Positions 4,703-6,603 of a stretch of 6,603 nucleotides of DNA are shown piece by piece; within the stretch, counting starts at the first letter, position 1, and the number at the start of each line of letters is the position of its first letter. Source of the stretch: Klebsiella pneumoniae (GTDB lineage Bacteria; Bacteroidota; Bacteroidia; Flavobacteriales; Flavobacteriaceae); the NCBI GenBank assembly GCA_943325355.2, contig CALPPA020000100.1, positions 1 through 6,603 of the forward strand, written 5' to 3'. Below the pieces are notes generated by a model that worked only from the letters and a program-made list of their open reading frames with translations, was not told the DNA's origin and made no database searches. A program made the position numbers and the translations under genes.

Positions 4703-6603
4703 ATGACTAATATACAATACATCGCTAAGTCTGTTCAAACAGCAGCCATTAACATTCAAAACACAGTTCAATTATTACAGGAAGATTGCACGATTCCTTT
4801 TATTTCTCGGTATCGAAAGGACAAAACAGGTAATCTCGACGAGGTTCAAATCGAACAAATTGCCAAACACCAAAAAGAGTACGAAGTCATCGTAAAGCGA
4901 AAAGAAGCCATTTTAAAATCGATTGAAGAGCAAAACGGATTAACACCTGAATTGGATAAAAAAATCCAGCAAAGTTTCGATTTACAAGAATTGGAGGATT
5001 TCTATTTACCTTTCAAAAAGAAGAAAAAAACCCGCGCCGATGTCGCTCGTGAAAACGGATTGGAACCCTTGGCGAAAATCATAATGGCGCAAAACAACGA
5101 CGATGTCGATTTCTTGGCAACGAAATATTTGAACGATAACGTGATTAATGAAGATGCAGCTTTGCAAGGGGCAAGAGACATTATCGCTGAATGGATTAAT
5201 GAAAACATTTATGTTCGAAAGCAATTGCGAAGACTTTTTCAACGCAAAGCGATTATCACAACTAAAGTTGTTAAAACCAAAAAAGACGATCAAGATGCCC
5301 AAAAATTCAACCAATATTTCGATTGGTCAGAACCGTTGACAAAAGCACCTTCGCATAGATTATTAGCAATGCTTCGTGCTGAAAACGAAGGTTTTATCAA
5401 GTTTAAAATAGAAGTTGATATTGACGAAGCTTATGACATAATTGACGAATTGGTTTTAAAAGGGCAAAGTCCAAGTACGCCACACATACAATTGGCAATC
5501 GAAGACAGTTACAAAAGATTATTGAATCCTGCGATTTCAAACGAAGCGTTGCAAGAAGCCAAAGCCAAGGCTGATGCTAATTCTATTCAGGTTTTTGCAA
5601 ATAATTTAGGGCAATTATTATTGGCTCCGCCTTTGGGAGAAAAAAGAATTCTGGCGATTGACCCAGGATTTCGTTCCGGTTGTAAAGTCGTTTGTTTGGA
5701 CGAAAAAGGGGATTTATTGTATAACGAAAACATCTATCCTCATGCGCCACAAAACGAAACCGCAATGGCGATGAAAAAAATCCGTTCGATGGTCAATGCG
5801 TATCAAATTGACGCAATTTCCATTGGGAACGGAACGGCTTCACGCGAAACCGAATTCTTTATCAAGAAAATAGCTTTCGATAAACCGGTTCAGGTTTTTA
5901 TTGTTTCCGAAGCGGGAGCTTCGGTATATTCGGCTTCGAAAATTGCGAGAGAGGAATTCCCAAATTATGATGTGACCGTTCGAGGTTCGGTTTCTATAGG
6001 TAGACGACTTTCGGATCCGTTAGCGGAATTGGTAAAAATTGACCCAAAAGCCATTGGCGTAGGCCAATACCAACACGATGTTGATCAAACCAAACTCAAG
6101 GAAGAACTGGATAATACCGTAATTCGGTGCGTGAATTCCGTTGGGATAAACATCAACACGGCGAGCAAACATTTGTTGAGTTATGTGAGTGGAATAGGAG
6201 AGAAGCTGGCTGAAAATATCGTGCAATATCGCTCGGAAAACGGTCCTTTTGAAGATAGAAAACAGTTGAAAAAAGTGCCTCGTTTGGGTGACAAAGCGTA
6301 TCAACAAGGCGTTGCTTTTATACGAATTTCTAATGCCAAGAATCCGTTGGACAATTCCGCAGTGCATCCCGAAGCTTATGGAATTGTAGAGAAAATGGCG
6401 AAAGATTTAAAATTATCTGTGAATGAGTTGATTGCCAACAAAGAGAAGACAGCATTAATAAAACAAGAAAATTACGTTACTCCAGAAATAGGAATATTAG
6501 GTTTGAAAGACATTATTAAAGAACTCGAAAAACCAGGATTAGACCCAAGAAAATCGGCTAAAGTTTTCGAATTTGACCCCAATGTAAAAACCATAAAAGA
6601 CCT
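4703..6603 (+). CDS. tex: Tex family transcription accessory / RNA-binding protein, C-terminus cut off
   Basis: From the ATG at 4703 the frame stays open for 633 codons to the window edge; I checked it line by line and found no stop or frameshift. The N-terminal helical region has the Tex hallmark PFISRYRKDKTGNLDE (residues about 32-47) and YLPFKKKKKTRAD (about 101-113). A YqgF/RNase H-like domain begins with ILAIDPGFRSG (D320) and includes IGNGTASRETE (374-384) and SEAGASVYSAS (402-412). Then come SIGRRLSDPLAE, GQYQHDV (454-460), the helix-hairpin-helix SYVSGIGEKLAENIV (from 493) and a second HhH with VPRLGDKAYQQG (525-536). HPEAY (555-559) and FDPNVKTI lead towards the usual C-terminal S1 domain, which lies outside the window; family members are roughly 700-780 residues long. 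Tex binds nucleic acid and is linked to transcription and toxin expression in other bacteria, but its precise role is unsettled. Open frames on other frames and strands across this region are shadows of it. Confidence 0.95.
   Translation, partial: MTNIQYIAKSVQTAAINIQNTVQLLQEDCTIPFISRYRKDKTGNLDEVQIEQIAKHQKEYEVIVKRKEAILKSIEEQNGLTPELDKKIQQSFDLQELEDFYLPFKKKKKTRADVARENGLEPLAKIIMAQNNDDVDFLATKYLNDNVINEDAALQGARDIIAEWINENIYVRKQLRRLFQRKAIITTKVVKTKKDDQDAQKFNQYFDWSEPLTKAPSHRLLAMLRAENEGFIKFKIEVDIDEAYDIIDELVLKGQSPSTPHIQLAIEDSYKRLLNPAISNEALQEAKAKADANSIQVFANNLGQLLLAPPLGEKRILAIDPGFRSGCKVVCLDEKGDLLYNENIYPHAPQNETAMAMKKIRSMVNAYQIDAISIGNGTASRETEFFIKKIAFDKPVQVFIVSEAGASVYSASKIAREEFPNYDVTVRGSVSIGRRLSDPLAELVKIDPKAIGVGQYQHDVDQTKLKEELDNTVIRCVNSVGININTASKHLLSYVSGIGEKLAENIVQYRSENGPFEDRKQLKKVPRLGDKAYQQGVAFIRISNAKNPLDNSAVHPEAYGIVEKMAKDLKLSVNELIANKEKTALIKQENYVTPEIGILGLKDIIKELEKPGLDPRKSAKVFEFDPNVKTIKD

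Noticed and set aside
5023..5031. Possible frameshift at the A-rich lysine run (KKKKK) in tex.
   Set aside because: The frame continues normally into TRADVARENGLEPLA, as expected for Tex, with no stop or break.
5002..6367. Several open frames of 60-115 codons on the minus strand and one of 63 codons in another plus frame.
   Set aside because: All lie inside the uninterrupted tex reading frame, show no family resemblance, and are shadows of its codon pattern.

Overview
This 6.6 kb window looks like ordinary chromosomal DNA from a member of the Bacteroidota, most likely Flavobacteriaceae and probably Flavobacterium or a close relative. Three things point there: strong A+T bias, promoter-like TAnnTTTG boxes with A-rich leaders instead of purine-rich Shine-Dalgarno sequences, and protein wording typical of flavobacterial homologues (a GIN-domain secreted protein, a DUF2007 protein, and the Tex N-terminus). 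No mobile element, CRISPR array, tRNA or rRNA is visible.

Layout. The left part reads leftward on the minus strand: a complete RNase R gene (rnr, 173-2353), followed 23 bp downstream by the start of a secreted head-GIN (DUF2807) protein gene that runs off the left edge (1-149). A 108 bp divergent spacer separates rnr from a short plus-strand gene for a 77-residue DUF2007 protein (2462-2695). Next comes a 645 bp gene-free spacer (2696-3340) that is about 82% A+T by hand count. It holds a cluster of TGTTAA/TTAACA words, a 13 bp-stem hairpin, one DnaA-box-like site and a good promoter box. To its right is a tight plus-strand run: rpiB (3341-3769), a zinc-type cation diffusion facilitator gene starting with TTG only 6 bp later (3776-4687), and tex 15 bp after that (4703 to the right edge, 633 codons, C-terminal S1 domain beyond the window).

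How the genes fit together. RNase R degrades structured RNA. Tex is a nucleic-acid-binding factor linked to transcription. RpiB interconverts ribose-5-phosphate and ribulose-5-phosphate. The CDF protein exports zinc. The GIN protein is exported from the cytoplasm. This looks like a housekeeping neighbourhood rather than one dedicated pathway. The close spacing of rpiB, the CDF gene and tex argues for one transcript led by the promoter at 3309-3316.

I did not find a convincing undescribed system. The places most worth a second look are the structured spacer before rpiB and the non-AUG start of the CDF gene, which sits in frame with the rpiB stop codon.
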